Under the pieces are notes generated by a model, which saw nothing but the letters and a program-made list of their open reading frames with translations, ran no database searches and had not been told where the DNA came from. Position numbers and translations under genes: made by a program. A DNA stretch of 64,000 nt from Actinomadura rifamycini DSM 43936. GTDB taxonomy: Bacteria; Actinomycetota; Actinomycetes; Streptosporangiales; Streptosporangiaceae. The DNA lies in NCBI RefSeq assembly GCF_000425065.1, contig NZ_KE384301.1, positions 1-64,000 of the forward strand. Reading direction: 5' to 3'. Shown in pieces: positions 54,800 through 62,848 of this stretch (its first letter is position 1; the number at the start of each line of letters is the position of its first letter).

Positions 54800-54953
54800 A
54801 GCACGATCCTGCCACAGGGCGGCGACATCAAACCCGGGCGCGGACCCGCGTCCGGGCGGTATGCCGGGTATGTGGGGCTTACCGGGGTGCCGGGCCCCGA
54901 TGGGCGTTCCCTTATGCTGCGGGTCACATCCGTGCGATCGCAAGGAGGCGGTG

Positions 54954-55778
54954 ATGGCGGATTCGCCGACGATGACGTACGGCGGGTACCTGCGACTGGA
55001 TCGGCTGCTGTCGTGCCAGGAGCCGAAGACCGACGCGCACGACGAGCTGCTGTTCGTGATCATCCACCAGGTGTACGAGCTGTGGTTCAAGCAGATCCTG
55101 CACGAGGCCGCGCTGCTCCAGCGCCGCCTCGAGGAGGGCAACAGCGGGGGCTCCCTGCACACCGCGCGCCGGATCGCCAAGATCCTCAAGACGGTGGTCG
55201 GGCAGCTGGACGTGCTGGAGACGATGACGCCCCGGCAGTTCGCCGCGTTCCGCGACGAGCTCGGCAGCTCCAGCGGCTTCCAGAGCGACCAGTTCCGCGA
55301 GCTGGAGGCGGTGCTCGGGCGGCGCGCCTTCCCCGCGTCGGACCTGCGCGGCGACGAGCGGCTGCGCGCGGCGGCGTCCCGCCCGTCCCTGCTGGACTCC
55401 CTGCTGCGCTACCTCGCCGGGCGCGGGTACGCGATCCCGGAGTCCGCGCTCGAGCGGGACTTCGCCGAGCCCTGGGAGCCCGACCCGCGGGTGCAGCGCG
55501 CGCTCCTGGAGGTGTACGCGGACGAGAGCGGCCCGGCCGCCGAGGTCTGCGAGGCGCTCGTCGACGTGGACGAGGGCGTCCAGGAGTGGCGGTACCGGCA
55601 TTTGAAGATGGTGGAGCGGACGATCGGCGCGAAGGTCGGCACGGGGGGTTCGGCGGGCGCCGACTACCTGCGCTCGACGCTGTTCGCGCCCGCGTTCCCG
55701 GACCTGTGGGAGGTCCGGTCGCAGACGGAGCCCGCCGGGGACGCGGCGCCGGCGGGGGAAGCGTCCCATGGCGGCTGA
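54954..55778 (+). CDS. kynA: Tryptophan 2,3-dioxygenase
   Basis: 274 residues, normal bacterial length. Heme enzyme opening the indole ring of tryptophan to N-formylkynurenine. Signature DELLFVIIHQVYELWFKQILHE with substrate-contact H38; proximal heme His in EWRYRHLKMVERTIGAKVGTGGSAGADYLR, close to the C-terminus. AAGGAGG at 54942-54948 fixes ATG 54954; TATGCT at 54913-54918 is the probable -10. The stop overlaps the kmo start by 11 bases, so the two enzymes are coupled. No formamidase or kynureninase gene is nearby. Confidence 0.94.
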   Translation: MADSPTMTYGGYLRLDRLLSCQEPKTDAHDELLFVIIHQVYELWFKQILHEAALLQRRLEEGNSGGSLHTARRIAKILKTVVGQLDVLETMTPRQFAAFRDELGSSSGFQSDQFRELEAVLGRRAFPASDLRGDERLRAAASRPSLLDSLLRYLAGRGYAIPESALERDFAEPWEPDPRVQRALLEVYADESGPAAEVCEALVDVDEGVQEWRYRHLKMVERTIGAKVGTGGSAGADYLRSTLFAPAFPDLWEVRSQTEPAGDAAPAGEASHGG

Positions 55779-57093
55779 CGGGGAGCGGGTCGCGATCGTC
55801 GGCGCCGGGCTGGCCGGGTGCCTGCTGGCGGTGCTGCTCGGACGGCGCGGGATCGCGGTGACGGTGTACGAGCGGCGGCCCGACCCGCGCGTCGCGGGCG
55901 CCGAGCGGGGCCGGTCGATCAACCTGGCGATCTCGGCGCGCGGCCTCGCGGCGCTGGAGCAGGTGGGGCTGCGCGAGCGGGCGCTCGAGCACGCGCTGCC
56001 CATGCACGGGCGCATGGTGCACCCGAAGGGCGGCGAGCCGAACTTCCAGCCGTACAGCGCGGACCGCGCGCGGGCCATCAACTCCATCGGCCGGGCGGAG
56101 CTGAACCGGTTCCTGCTCGACACCGCGGAGGAGATCCCCGGGGTCGCGCTGCGGTTCGGCGAGCGGGTCACCGGCGTGGACGCCGAGTCGGGCGCGGTGC
56201 TGCTCGAGGGCGCCGGACCGGAGCCGGCGGGCGTCGTGCTGGCCGGGGACGGCGCGTTCAGCGCGGTGCGGCGGTCGCTGCGGCTCGCGCACGACGACGC
56301 GGACTTCCTCGAGCACGCCTACAAGGAGCTGACCGTCCCGCCGCGGAACGGGGACTTCGCGCTCGATCCGGACGCGCTGCACATCTGGCCGCGCGGGACG
56401 TCCATGATGATCGCGCTGCCGAACCTCGACCGGTCGTTCACCTGCACGCTGTTCTGGCCGCGGGGCGACTTCGCCGCGCTGCGGACCCCCGGCGAGATCA
56501 CCGCGTACTTCGCCGAGCACTATCCGGACGTCGCGGGCCTGATGCCCGGCCTGGTGGAGGACTACGAGCGGAACCCGGTCGGGTCGCTGGTGACCGTCCG
56601 GTGCGAGCCGTGGGTGCGGCGGGGCGCCGGCGCGTCCGTCGCGCTGCTCGGCGACGCCGCGCACGCGATCGTCCCGTTCTTCGGGCAGGGCGCCAACTGC
56701 GCGTTCGAGGACTGCATCGAGATCGACCGGTGCCTGGACGAGACCGGCGGCGACTGGGCGCGCGCGCTGGCCCGCTACCAGGAGCGGCGGAAGTCCAACA
56801 CGGACGCCATCGCCGAGATGGCGCTCGACAACTTCGTCGAGATGCGGGACCGGGTGTCGTCGCCGGTGTACCGGGCGAAGCAGGCGGCGCAGCACGCGCT
56901 GGAGCGGCGGCTGGCGGGGCGCTACGTGTCCCGCTACGAGCTGGTGTCGTTCTCGACGATGCCGTACGCGCGGATCCCCGCCCGGATCAGGCGGCAGAAC
57001 CTGGCCCTCGGCGGCGCCGTGCTCGGTGCGGGCGCCGTGCTCGGGCTGGCCCTGCGCGCGGCGGTGCGGGCGGGGCCGCGGGCGCGGCGCTAG
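55768..57093 (+). CDS. kmo: Kynurenine 3-monooxygenase
   Basis: 441 residues. FAD/NADPH hydroxylase: VAIVGAGLAGCLLAVLLGRRGIAVTVYERR (GxGxxG), RGRSINLAISARGLAALEQVGL, and VALLGDAAHAIVPFFGQGANCAFEDC as the second FAD motif. The AINSIGRAELNRFLLD and GMNC-like features fit KMO rather than other hydroxylases. A hydrophobic C-terminal stretch (ALGGAVLGAGAVLGLAL) is a possible membrane anchor, as in the mitochondrial enzyme. Makes 3-hydroxykynurenine. Its TAG stop is shared as CTAG with the convergent transporter gene. Confidence 0.93.
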   Translation: MAADGERVAIVGAGLAGCLLAVLLGRRGIAVTVYERRPDPRVAGAERGRSINLAISARGLAALEQVGLRERALEHALPMHGRMVHPKGGEPNFQPYSADRARAINSIGRAELNRFLLDTAEEIPGVALRFGERVTGVDAESGAVLLEGAGPEPAGVVLAGDGAFSAVRRSLRLAHDDADFLEHAYKELTVPPRNGDFALDPDALHIWPRGTSMMIALPNLDRSFTCTLFWPRGDFAALRTPGEITAYFAEHYPDVAGLMPGLVEDYERNPVGSLVTVRCEPWVRRGAGASVALLGDAAHAIVPFFGQGANCAFEDCIEIDRCLDETGGDWARALARYQERRKSNTDAIAEMALDNFVEMRDRVSSPVYRAKQAAQHALERRLAGRYVSRYELVSFSTMPYARIPARIRRQNLALGGAVLGAGAVLGLALRAAVRAGPRARR

Positions 57094-58508
57094 CCGGGGC
57101 GCGGGCGGCGCCCGCGGCGGCGGCCGCCGGGCACGTTGGCGGCCGCCGCCGCCAGCGCCGCGACGACGAACGCGAGGACGACGAGGAGCCCGTGGCGGAA
57201 CGCCGCGGCCCAGTCGCCCGACCCCGCGACGGTCTCGAAGAACACCGTCCCGACCCAGGCGACGCCGGCGGCGGTGCCGACGCGCTGCCCGGTCTGCAGG
57301 ACGCCCGCGGCGCTGCCGCCCTCGGCGTGGTGCACCTCCGACAGCGTGATCGCCTGGTTCGGCGAGATGACCAGGCCGCTGCCGAACCCGGCGACGAGCA
57401 GCGGCAGCGCGGTCGCCCACCCCGCGCCCGTCCCGGGCACCAGCTCCACCGCGAGCCACGCGGCCGCGAGCCCGGCCGTGACCACGCCGAGCCCTGCGGC
57501 GACCAGCGGGCGGCCGAACCTGGAGACGATCCGCCCGCCGATGATGGCCGCCACCCCCGACCCCACCGAGAACGGGGCGATGGCCAGGCCGGCGCCGAGC
57601 GCGCTGTAGCCGAGTCCGTTCTGCAGGTACAGCGTGAAGATGAAGAAGATCGCGGTGAATCCGGCGAAGTACAGCAGCGCGATCGCCGTGCCGAGCGCGT
57701 ACGAGCGGAGCCGGAACAGCGCCAGGTCGACCATCGGGGAGCGGGCGCGGCGCTCCCAGAGCACGAACAGCGCGATCAGCGCCGCCGCCGCGGGGAGCAG
57801 CAGCCACTTGGCCGGGCTGCGCCACTGCTGGTGCTGGACGAACGGCAGCAGCACGCACAGGACGCCCGCGCCCAGCAGCAGCACGCCGGGCGGGTCCAGC
57901 CCCTGCCGGGCGCCGTAGACCGGGGCGGGCAGCAGCATCCGCGCGAGGAACAGGGCGGCCACGCCCACCGGCACGTTGACGTAGAACACCCACCGCCAGC
58001 CGTCGTCGGGCCCGGCCAGCGCGATGAGGGCGCCGCCCAGCAGCGGCCCGGTCGCCGTCGCGAGCCCGATGACGGCGCCGAGCGCGCCGAACGCGCGCCC
58101 CCGTTCGGCGCCCCGGAACAGCTGCTGGATGAGGCCCGCCACCTGCGGGTTGAGGATGCCGCCCGCGACGCCCTGCACGAGCCGCGCGACGATCAGCCAC
58201 AGGTCGTCCCGCGCCGCCCCGGCGAGCGCGCTCGCCACGGTGAACAGCGCCAGCCCGGACATGAACACGGCGCGGCGGCTGCGGGCGTCGCCGAGCCGTC
58301 CCGCGGGGACGAGCACCAGCCCGAACGTCAGCGCGTACCCGGACACGATCCACTGCAGCCCCGCCTCGCTGGCGTGCAGCCCGTCCCGGATGGTGGGCAG
58401 CGCCACGTTCACGATGCTGACGTCGAGCAGCGTCATGAAGGCCGCGACGAGGCAGACGGCGAGCGCCTGCCAGCGCCGGTCCGCCCCGACCGGCGGGTCG
58501 GAGTGCAC
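57090..58508 (-). CDS. MFS transporter, DHA2 (EmrB/QacA) family
   Basis: 472 residues, 14 predicted TMs. DHA2 signatures LDVSIVNVALPTIRDGL (motif D1) and GYALTFGLVLVPAGRLGDARSRR (motif A), and RLVQGVAGGILNPQVAGLIQQLFRGAERGRAFG (motif C region). Proton-driven exporter, usually multidrug or natural-product efflux. GTG at 58508 follows GAAAGGA; GTG at 58532 would add 8 residues. Its last codons overlap the end of kmo on the other strand; whether it exports a kynurenine product is only a positional guess. Confidence 0.9.
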   Translation of the reverse strand: MHSDPPVGADRRWQALAVCLVAAFMTLLDVSIVNVALPTIRDGLHASEAGLQWIVSGYALTFGLVLVPAGRLGDARSRRAVFMSGLALFTVASALAGAARDDLWLIVARLVQGVAGGILNPQVAGLIQQLFRGAERGRAFGALGAVIGLATATGPLLGGALIALAGPDDGWRWVFYVNVPVGVAALFLARMLLPAPVYGARQGLDPPGVLLLGAGVLCVLLPFVQHQQWRSPAKWLLLPAAAALIALFVLWERRARSPMVDLALFRLRSYALGTAIALLYFAGFTAIFFIFTLYLQNGLGYSALGAGLAIAPFSVGSGVAAIIGGRIVSRFGRPLVAAGLGVVTAGLAAAWLAVELVPGTGAGWATALPLLVAGFGSGLVISPNQAITLSEVHHAEGGSAAGVLQTGQRVGTAAGVAWVGTVFFETVAGSGDWAAAFRHGLLVVLAFVVAALAAAAANVPGGRRRGRRPRPG

Positions 58509-58573
58509 GGGCCGGTCCTTTCCGGAGATCACCGGGGCAAACGCGCCGCCGCCGGCTGTGCCACGCTGGTCCG

Positions 58574-58810
58574 GTGACCGAATCGACTCCCGAGACGCAC
58601 CCCGACGACCTGCGGTGCTCCGCCAAGGGCTGCCGCGCGGACGCGGTGTGGGCGCTGCGCTGGAACAACCCGAAGATCCACACGCCGGACCGGCGGAAGA
58701 TCTGGCTCGCCTGCGACGAGCACCGCGCGAGCCTGTCGGCGTTCCTGGACCGCCGCGACTTCCTCAAGGACGTGGTGCCGGTGGCCGACCGCGACGCGCC
58801 CGGCGCCTGA
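58574..58810 (+). CDS. Small zinc-finger-like protein
   Basis: 78 residues. LRCSAKGCRADAVWALRWNNPKIHTPDRRKIWLACDEHRASLSAFLDRR: two Cys (CSAKGC) and a later C-D-E-H provide a C-x4-C...C-x2-H zinc site. Widespread in actinobacteria, sometimes mislabelled 'acetone carboxylase'; no catalytic function is supported. Divergent from the DHA2 gene (65 bases). GTG start without clear Shine-Dalgarno. Confidence 0.8.
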   Translation: MTESTPETHPDDLRCSAKGCRADAVWALRWNNPKIHTPDRRKIWLACDEHRASLSAFLDRRDFLKDVVPVADRDAPGA

Positions 58811-58816
58811 CCGGCG

Positions 58817-59116
58817 TCAGATCTCGTCGAGGACGGGCTCCGCCGCCGGCCGCGGGACGTCGTCCGGCGCGGGCCCCGGCTCCGCGGCGGCGCCCCAGCC
58901 CTCCGCGAGCTCGGTGAGCCGGGCCGCGGCGTCCCGGGCGGGCGCGCCGCGGCCGACCGCCAGCCCCAGCAGGTAGGCGGTGAGCGGCGCGCCGGGACGC
59001 GCGACGCCGTGCGCGACGTCGCGGGCGAGATCGAGCACCAGGTCGCGGTCGATGTCGCCCCGGTCCAGGCCCAGTTCGCGGCACGCCGCGTCCATCCAGT
59101 CCTCGAGCACGGACAT
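58817..59116 (-). CDS. DUF6457 domain protein
   Basis: 99 residues. MSVLEDWMDAACRELGLDRGDIDRDLVLDLARDVAHGVARPGAPLTAYLLGLAVGRG is an all-helical domain that elsewhere is fused to or next to MobA, matching its place after mobA here. GAAGGGGGAA precedes ATG 59116; the upstream ATG at 59137 is an alternative. Probably helps molybdenum-cofactor nucleotide transfer or delivery; no mechanism known. Confidence 0.8.
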   Translation of the reverse strand: MSVLEDWMDAACRELGLDRGDIDRDLVLDLARDVAHGVARPGAPLTAYLLGLAVGRGAPARDAAARLTELAEGWGAAAEPGPAPDDVPRPAAEPVLDEI

Positions 59117-59255
59117 GGGTTCCCCCTTCGCGGACATCATGCGATTCCGACTGGATGCCCACTCTCGCACGATCGACGCGGACGCCCCGGACCGGGTCCG
59201 CCGGCACCGCGGACCGGGCACCGCGAACCGCCGCGGGGACCGGCCGGGAGGGCCG

Positions 59256-59843
59256 TCAGCGCGGGTCGGGGTCGGTGAGGGCGCGGGCGCGGGCCAGGTC
59301 GTCGGGGGTGTCGCAGTCGTACCAGGGCGGGCGGTCCCCGGCGGGAAGCGCGACGCGGACCGGTTCGAGGGGGGCGAGCAGGCCGCGCAGGGACGCCCCG
59401 GCGTAGCGGTCGAGGGCGGTGCGGAGCGGGGCGGTGCGCCAGCATCCGGCGAGCCACTGGTCGCGGCCGCCGGCGTCGACCAGCACCGCGCCCCGGGCCG
59501 GGCCCGCCACGGCGTCGAGGAGGCGGGCGAGGTGGGCGGGGCGCAGGAACGGCAGGTCGGCGGCCAGGAGCGCCACGCGGAGGGCGCTGACCTCGGGGAG
59601 CCCGGCGCGCAGTGCGGGGACCGGGCCGCCGCCCGGCGGGTCCTCCCGGACGCGGACGGCGGCCGCGGCGAGGTCGCGGGGCGGGCCGACCACGACGACG
59701 CGGGCCGCGCCGGACGCGGCCGCGGCGACGTGCTCGAGCAGGGCGCGGCCCCCGACGCGGGCGGCGGGCTTGTCCGCGCCGCCGAACCGGCGGGCGCGTC
59801 CGCCGGCGAGGATCACCGCGTCCCACGCCCCGGAGCCCGGCAC
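59256..59843 (-). CDS. mobA: Molybdenum cofactor guanylyltransferase, MobA type
   Basis: 195 residues. NTP-transferase fold: VILAGGRARRFGGADKPAARVGGRALLEHV (GTP-binding loop and the Lys), then LLAADLPFLRP with the metal Asp and a C-terminal WYDCDTPDDLARARAL. Attaches GMP (or CMP) to molybdopterin. One base separates the moaA stop from the GTG start, so they are coupled. A MobA/MocA-like specificity cannot be told from these motifs alone. Confidence 0.87.
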   Translation of the reverse strand: MPGSGAWDAVILAGGRARRFGGADKPAARVGGRALLEHVAAAASGAARVVVVGPPRDLAAAAVRVREDPPGGGPVPALRAGLPEVSALRVALLAADLPFLRPAHLARLLDAVAGPARGAVLVDAGGRDQWLAGCWRTAPLRTALDRYAGASLRGLLAPLEPVRVALPAGDRPPWYDCDTPDDLARARALTDPDPR

Positions 59844-59844
59844 G

Positions 59845-60834
59845 TCAGCCGCCGATCGCCGACATGGGGCGGGCCGGCTGCAGGAAGGACGGGTCGTCGA
59901 TGCCGTGCCCGGCGCGCTTGGCGCGGACGGCGGCGCGCCACCGCTCGGCCAGGTCGTCGTCGGACGCCCCGGCGCGCAGCGCGTCCCGCAGGTTGGACTC
60001 GTCGGTGGCGAACAGGCAGTTGCGGACCTGCCCGTCGGCGGTGAGCCGCACCCGGTCGCAGGCGCCGCAGAACGGGCGGGTCACCGAGCCGATCACGCCG
60101 ACGGCCGCCGGTCCGCCGTCGACGAGGAAGCTCTCGGCCGGGGCGCTGCCGCGGTCGCCGGGGTCCTCGGGGGCGAGGGCGAACGCGGCGCCGAGCCGGT
60201 CGAGGATCTCGTCCGCGGTGACCATGCCGTCGCGGGTCCAGCCGTGCTGGGCGTCCAGCGGCATCTGCTCGATGAACCGCAGCCGGTAGCCGTGCTCGAG
60301 GCAGTAGCGCAGCAGCGGGACGGCCTCGTGGTCGTTGACGCCGCGCATCAGCACCGCGTTGACCTTCACGGGGGCGAGCCCGGCGGCGCCGGCGGCGGCG
60401 AGGCCGCGCAGGACGTCGTCGAGCCGGTCGCGGTGCGCCAGCCGCTCGAACGTCGCCCGGTCGAGGGTGTCGAGGGACACGTTGACGCGGTCCAGCCCGG
60501 CGTCGGCCAGCGGCGCGGCGAGCCGGTCCAGCCCGATCCCGTTGGTGGTGAGCGAGATCTGCGGGCGGGGGCGCAGCGCGGCCGTCCGGCGGACGATCTC
60601 GGGCAGGCCCCGGCGCAGCAGCGGCTCGCCGCCGGTGTAGCGCACCTCGCGGACGCCGAGCCGCTCGACGCCGAGCGCGACGAGCCGCGCCACCTCGTCG
60701 TCGGTGAGCAGCTCCGGCCGGGGCAGCCAGTCGAGGCCCTCGGGCGGCATGCAGTACGAGCAGCGCAGGTTGCAGCGGTCGGTGAGGGAGACCCGCAGGT
60801 CCGTCGCGGTGCGACCGAAGGCGTCGACGAGCAC
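59845..60834 (-). CDS. moaA: GTP 3',8-cyclase MoaA
   Basis: 329 residues. Radical-SAM cluster CNLRCSYC (C21, C25, C28), TGGEPLLR and SLTTNGIGLDRL; second 4Fe-4S cluster from PFCGACDRVRLTADGQVRNCLF; the C-terminal double glycine (SAIGG) needed for activity is intact. Converts GTP to 3',8-cyclo-H2GTP in the first step of molybdopterin synthesis. GTG at 60834 follows AAAGGGG, and a TAGTCT box at 60868-60873 would start RNA just upstream. The GTG at 60864 lies too close to that box. Confidence 0.94.
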   Translation of the reverse strand: MLVDAFGRTATDLRVSLTDRCNLRCSYCMPPEGLDWLPRPELLTDDEVARLVALGVERLGVREVRYTGGEPLLRRGLPEIVRRTAALRPRPQISLTTNGIGLDRLAAPLADAGLDRVNVSLDTLDRATFERLAHRDRLDDVLRGLAAAGAAGLAPVKVNAVLMRGVNDHEAVPLLRYCLEHGYRLRFIEQMPLDAQHGWTRDGMVTADEILDRLGAAFALAPEDPGDRGSAPAESFLVDGGPAAVGVIGSVTRPFCGACDRVRLTADGQVRNCLFATDESNLRDALRAGASDDDLAERWRAAVRAKRAGHGIDDPSFLQPARPMSAIGG

Positions 60835-60976
60835 GGGCGCCCCTTTCCACGTCCGATAGATCACCCCAGACTATTGCGGACGTTGACGATTCGTTCCATC
60901 GCGGGAGACGGTATCCGCCTGATCATGGCAGGGTGCCCCCGGAGGACCCTCCGGGGAGACGGACGAGGAGGTACCG

Positions 60977-61801
60977 GTGGCGCAGGCACGGGAGTGGGAG
61001 TTCGCCGGAGTGCGGGGCGCGGTCACCGCGCGGATCTGGGCGGCGGACGGCCCGCGCTACGTCGCGGTCCTCGCGCACGGCTACGGCGAGCACCTCGGCC
61101 GCTACGAGCACGTCGCGGACGCGCTGGTGCGGCACGGCGCGACCGTGTGCGGCCCCGACCACATGGGCCACGGGCGGTCGGCGGGCGAGCGGGTGCTGGT
61201 CGAGGACTACGAGGAGGTCGTCGCCGACCTGCACACGGTCGTGGAGTCCGCCCGCGGCGACCACCCGGGCCTCCCGGTGGTGCTGATCGGGCATTCGATG
61301 GGCGGGCTGATCGCCGCCCGGTACGCGCAGCTGCACGGCGGCGGCCTCGCCGCGCTGGTGCTGTCGGGCCCGGTGCTGGGCCGCTGGGGGACCGTCGACG
61401 ACCTGCTGCCGCTGGACGAGATGCCGGACGAGCCGATCGACACCGCGACCCTCTCGCGGGACCCGTCCGTCGGCGCCGCCTACACCGCCGACCCGCTGGT
61501 GTGGCACGGCCCGTTCAAGAAGACGACCGTCCGGGCGCTGGACGCGTGCCTGCGGCGCGTCAACGGGCACGGTTCGCTCGGGGCGCTGCCGACGCTGTGG
61601 GTGCACGGCGACGACGACCGGCTCGTCCCGCTGGACGACACCCGCACCGGCATCGAGAAGGTGCGGGGCGCGGACCTGACCGAGCGGATCTATCCGGGCG
61701 CGCGCCACGAGGTGTTCAACGAGACGAACCGCGACGAGGTCCTCGGGGACGTCACCGCGTTCATCGACCGGGTGCTCGAGGGGGCCGCTTCGTCCGCGTA
61801 G
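60977..61801 (+). CDS. Alpha/beta hydrolase, monoacylglycerol-lipase type
   Basis: 274 residues. AHGYGEHLGRYEHVADALVRHGATVCGPDHMGHGRSAGERVLVEDYEEVVADL is the MGL pattern, nucleophile elbow GHSMGG, Asp in HGDDDRLVPLDDTR and His in YPGARHEVFNE: a complete triad. No signal peptide, so cytosolic or membrane-associated. Strong GAGGAGG at 60965-60971. Its last 41 bases overlap the convergent TfoX-C-domain gene. Confidence 0.92.
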   Translation: MAQAREWEFAGVRGAVTARIWAADGPRYVAVLAHGYGEHLGRYEHVADALVRHGATVCGPDHMGHGRSAGERVLVEDYEEVVADLHTVVESARGDHPGLPVVLIGHSMGGLIAARYAQLHGGGLAALVLSGPVLGRWGTVDDLLPLDEMPDEPIDTATLSRDPSVGAAYTADPLVWHGPFKKTTVRALDACLRRVNGHGSLGALPTLWVHGDDDRLVPLDDTRTGIEKVRGADLTERIYPGARHEVFNETNRDEVLGDVTAFIDRVLEGAASSA

Positions 61802-62846
61802 CGAGCTCGCTCAGCAGTTCGGCGCGGCGGGCGGGCGCGACGTCGCGGGGCGCGGCGCCGGTGACGGCGGCCTCCAGCGTCCACAGCAGGTCCTCGTCGA
61901 CGCGGCGCGCGGCGCGGCCCCGCAGCAGGAGGTACGCCTCGACGGGGCCGTGCGCCGCGAGGGAGTCGAGGGTCGGGACGCCCGCCGCCTCGAGCGCTTC
62001 GGCGTCGCGGCGGCCGAGCGGGCGGCAGTTGCGGACGAGGCGGGACCGGCCGCGCCCGATCGCGCCGTGCCGCCGCCAGATCAGCGGCCGCAGGTCGGCG
62101 GCGTCGGACGGGGCGTCCGGTCGGGCGAGGATCTCGGCGCGCGCCCACCGCGCCCTGCCGACGTCGCGGTGGAAGTCGCGGAACACCTGGATCTCGCCCG
62201 GGACGCTGTGGTCCCACTCCCCCAGGAACGTGTAGTCCATGCCGAAGCGGCCGGACGGGTCGAGGCGGGCGGCGCCGAGCCCCCAGAGCCGCGCCTCGCG
62301 CGGGGTCGCGGGGGCGAGCACGATCAGCCCGTGCGTCCGCTCGACGCGGCCCGACTCCGCCCACCGCCAGGAGTCGCGCTCCCAGTCCGGTTCTTCGCGC
62401 AGCGCGGCGTCGAGGCCGTGCGTCCGCCACCGGACCGTCCCGTCCGGTGCGGCGCGCAGCGGGAGCCGCCGCGCGAGGTCGCGGGCGGCCCGCCGCGCGA
62501 ACGGGGTGCACCAGCCGGGCACGAGCACGACCGGGTCGGGCGGGTCGGCGTCGAACGGCGTCGGGACGAGGAACGGCCGGTCGACGACCAGGACCGTGCC
62601 GGGCCGCGCCTGGTACGACAGCCCCCACAGCATCCGGCCGAGGACGCGCGCGCCGTGCCGGTCCGACAGCACGTGCCAGGTCCCGTGGAACCGGTTCGTG
62701 CCGAACCGCACGGCCGTCCCCGGCCGGAGCCCGATGACGGTGCGGGTCCGCCCGTCGAGCCGAACGGCGCGGCGGTGCAGCTTCATGCCGTCGTCCGCGC
62801 GCCGCGCGTTGCCCGGCCGCTGCGCCGCCCCCGTCCGTCCCGCCAT
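61761..62846 (-). CDS. Uncharacterised protein with C-terminal TfoX-like helical domain, linked to rtcB
   Basis: 361 residues. The C-terminal 90 (NCRPLGRRDAEALEAAGVPTLDSLAAHGPVEAYLLLRGRAARRVDEDLLWTLEAAVTG) resembles the TfoX C-terminal domain, a small helical, hairpin-containing fold. The N-terminal 260 residues are unknown to me: basic, rich in Trp and aromatic residues (RFGTNRFHGTWHVLSDRHG, FGMDYTFLGEWDHSVPGEIQVFRDFHRD), no TM or signal. Starts 2 bases after the rtcB stop, so co-expressed with the RNA ligase. Could be an RNA-repair accessory. Confidence 0.72.
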   Translation of the reverse strand: MAGRTGAAQRPGNARRADDGMKLHRRAVRLDGRTRTVIGLRPGTAVRFGTNRFHGTWHVLSDRHGARVLGRMLWGLSYQARPGTVLVVDRPFLVPTPFDADPPDPVVLVPGWCTPFARRAARDLARRLPLRAAPDGTVRWRTHGLDAALREEPDWERDSWRWAESGRVERTHGLIVLAPATPREARLWGLGAARLDPSGRFGMDYTFLGEWDHSVPGEIQVFRDFHRDVGRARWARAEILARPDAPSDAADLRPLIWRRHGAIGRGRSRLVRNCRPLGRRDAEALEAAGVPTLDSLAAHGPVEAYLLLRGRAARRVDEDLLWTLEAAVTGAAPRDVAPARRAELLSELATRTKRPPRAPGR

Positions 62847-62848
62847 CG

